From Paenibacillus sp. GSMTC-2017 (lineage in GTDB: Bacteria > Bacillota > Bacilli > Paenibacillales > Paenibacillaceae), in contig NZ_JAECMT010000003.1 in the NCBI RefSeq assembly GCF_016019935.1, forward strand, positions 257,388 through 321,387: a stretch of 64,000 nt of DNA, in the 5' to 3' direction. Below, piece after piece: positions 63,381 through 64,000 of this stretch. The notes beneath the pieces are model-generated. The model was not told the DNA's origin, did not search any database, and was given only the letters and a program-made list of their open reading frames with translations. The position numbers and the translations under genes were made by a program. How positions within the stretch are numbered: the stretch's first letter is position 1; each line of letters opens with the position of its first letter.

Positions 63381-63735
63381 TATTTTGCTCGTTGAAGATA
63401 ACGAAATGAATCGTGACATGTTATCGCGTCGCTTGCTACGGAAAGGTTACCAAGTAATAATGGCATCTGACGGTAGACAAGGCATTGATATGGCAAAAGC
63501 AGATTTACCTGACCTCATTTTAATGGATATGAGCTTACCGTTAATCGATGGCTGGGATGCGACTAGGGAGCTGAAAGCATCGAACGAAACAAGTCATATT
63601 CCTATCATTGCTTTAACCGCACATGCTATGGCGAGTGACCGAGAAAAGGCATTTGACGCAGGCTGCGATGACTTTGACACGAAGCCAGTTGAATGGAATA
63701 GACTTTTGGAGAAAATAGGACAGTTTCTAAAATAA
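63373..63735 (+). CDS. Single-domain response regulator
   Basis: 120 residues from the GTG at 63373, seven bases after AGGGGG; this overlaps the stop of the hybrid kinase. NILLVEDNEMNRDML opens a complete receiver with the phospho-acceptor Asp in ILMDMSLPLIDG, Thr/Ala in ALTAHAM and Lys in FDTKPVE. No output domain, so it is a CheY/DivK-like phosphate carrier in a relay with the two hybrid receivers. Confidence 0.92.
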   Translation: MYNILLVEDNEMNRDMLSRRLLRKGYQVIMASDGRQGIDMAKADLPDLILMDMSLPLIDGWDATRELKASNETSHIPIIALTAHAMASDREKAFDAGCDDFDTKPVEWNRLLEKIGQFLK

Positions 63736-63787
63736 TTGTGTAAAGTAACATTATAACTTCGTTTGTTTTAAAGTGGGGGAAATAGAG

Positions 63788-64000
63788 ATGGCGAGCGAAC
63801 AAAAACCTGTAAATGATACTTTTAAATTTATATTGGTAAATGCGGTCAAAATTCCGGGTGTGAAGGTAGACCGGCGAGAGTTTTTGACAGGGCAATTTGC
63901 CGAGTATGATACAGACGGTCAATTAAGTGTCATTATCGAAAAAGGTCCGATTAAAGCAGGAGTCAGCTTAGATGTGATTGATAAGATGGCTCGGACATTA
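63788..64000 (+). CDS. Hypothetical protein, cut by window end
   Basis: The ATG at 63788 follows GTGGGGGA and opens a frame that runs off the right edge (71 codons seen): ASEQKPVNDTFKFILVNAVKIPGVKVDRREFL, then GQLSVIIEKGPIKAGVSLDVIDKMART. No family can be fixed from this part. It is on the same strand as the signalling genes, 52 bases after the receiver. Confidence 0.65.
   Translation, partial: MASEQKPVNDTFKFILVNAVKIPGVKVDRREFLTGQFAEYDTDGQLSVIIEKGPIKAGVSLDVIDKMARTL

Noticed and set aside
1-64000. CRISPR arrays, tRNA or rRNA genes, prophage or insertion-sequence genes.
   Set aside because: No evenly spaced repeats with spacers, no rRNA- or tRNA-like segments, and no transposase, integrase or phage structural proteins among the reading frames.

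Overview
The window reads as chromosomal DNA of a low-to-moderate GC endospore-forming-type Firmicute, most likely Paenibacillus or a close relative (Cohnella-like). Pointers are several S-layer-homology (SLH) wall proteins, AraC regulators fused to a siderophore-binding-protein-like domain, strong GGAGG ribosome sites, a T-box leader, a preQ1-I riboswitch, YcdB/DUF975-type proteins and T-rich intrinsic terminators. No rRNA, tRNA, CRISPR array, prophage or intact insertion sequence was seen.

Layout. 1-3.6 kb: an iron/siderophore sensing block (AraC-binding-protein fusion, Fur box, frameshifted iron-binding lipoprotein, serine hydrolase). 3.7-6.8 kb: Rrf2 regulator, TrxR-like flavoprotein, methyltransferase, sulfurtransferase. 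7.2-16.3 kb: a cell-surface block in which SLH-type secreted proteins surround an accessory SecA2, plus a preQ1-riboswitch-controlled YhhQ-type transporter. 16.6-19.2 kb: two unrecognised cytoplasmic solenoid/LRR-like proteins, the second visibly GC-richer. 19.3-22.0 kb: a second AraC-fusion plus iron-binding lipoprotein pair with its own Fur-like box. 22.7-30.2 kb: stand-alone trpB, a sulfurtransferase relic, an RCC1-repeat protein, an Imm11-like protein, an SDR-MarR-VOC run, DUF817. 30.7-38.6 kb: MFS pump, ABC-F ATPase, secreted protein, AraC-GyrI regulator, T-box-controlled asd. 38.7-50.5 kb: small stress/unknown proteins, a MerR-NmrA operon with an apparent CTG start, a chemoreceptor, a two-gene ABC exporter. 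50.6-57.5 kb: an unusual oligopeptide ABC importer. 58.2-64 kb: a signalling block (MHYT kinase, REC-HD-GYP, H-NOX, hybrid kinase, single-domain REC).

The most striking object is the peptide importer. Its binding lipoprotein has the two halves of an SBP_bac_5 (OppA/DppA) protein in swapped order: the C-terminal part comes directly after the lipobox and the usual N-terminal part follows, ending where a normal protein would run on into the C-terminal part. That is a natural circular permutation. Its OppB- and OppC-like permeases both carry long extra N-terminal membrane regions, and the ATPase is a fused D-F tandem transcribed divergently from a promoter region holding two abutting perfect palindromes.

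Other points to revisit are two regulators whose only plausible start codon is CTG, a lysine-like T-box specifier on asd, an H-NOX/HD-GYP nitric-oxide-to-c-di-GMP candidate circuit, a family of near-identical terminators, a nested four-copy repeat, and a pseudoknot-like structured intergenic RNA candidate. At least three genes are broken (iron-binding protein, VOC protein, beta-lactamase-family remnant); the first two have single-base-type frameshifts that could also be sequence errors.
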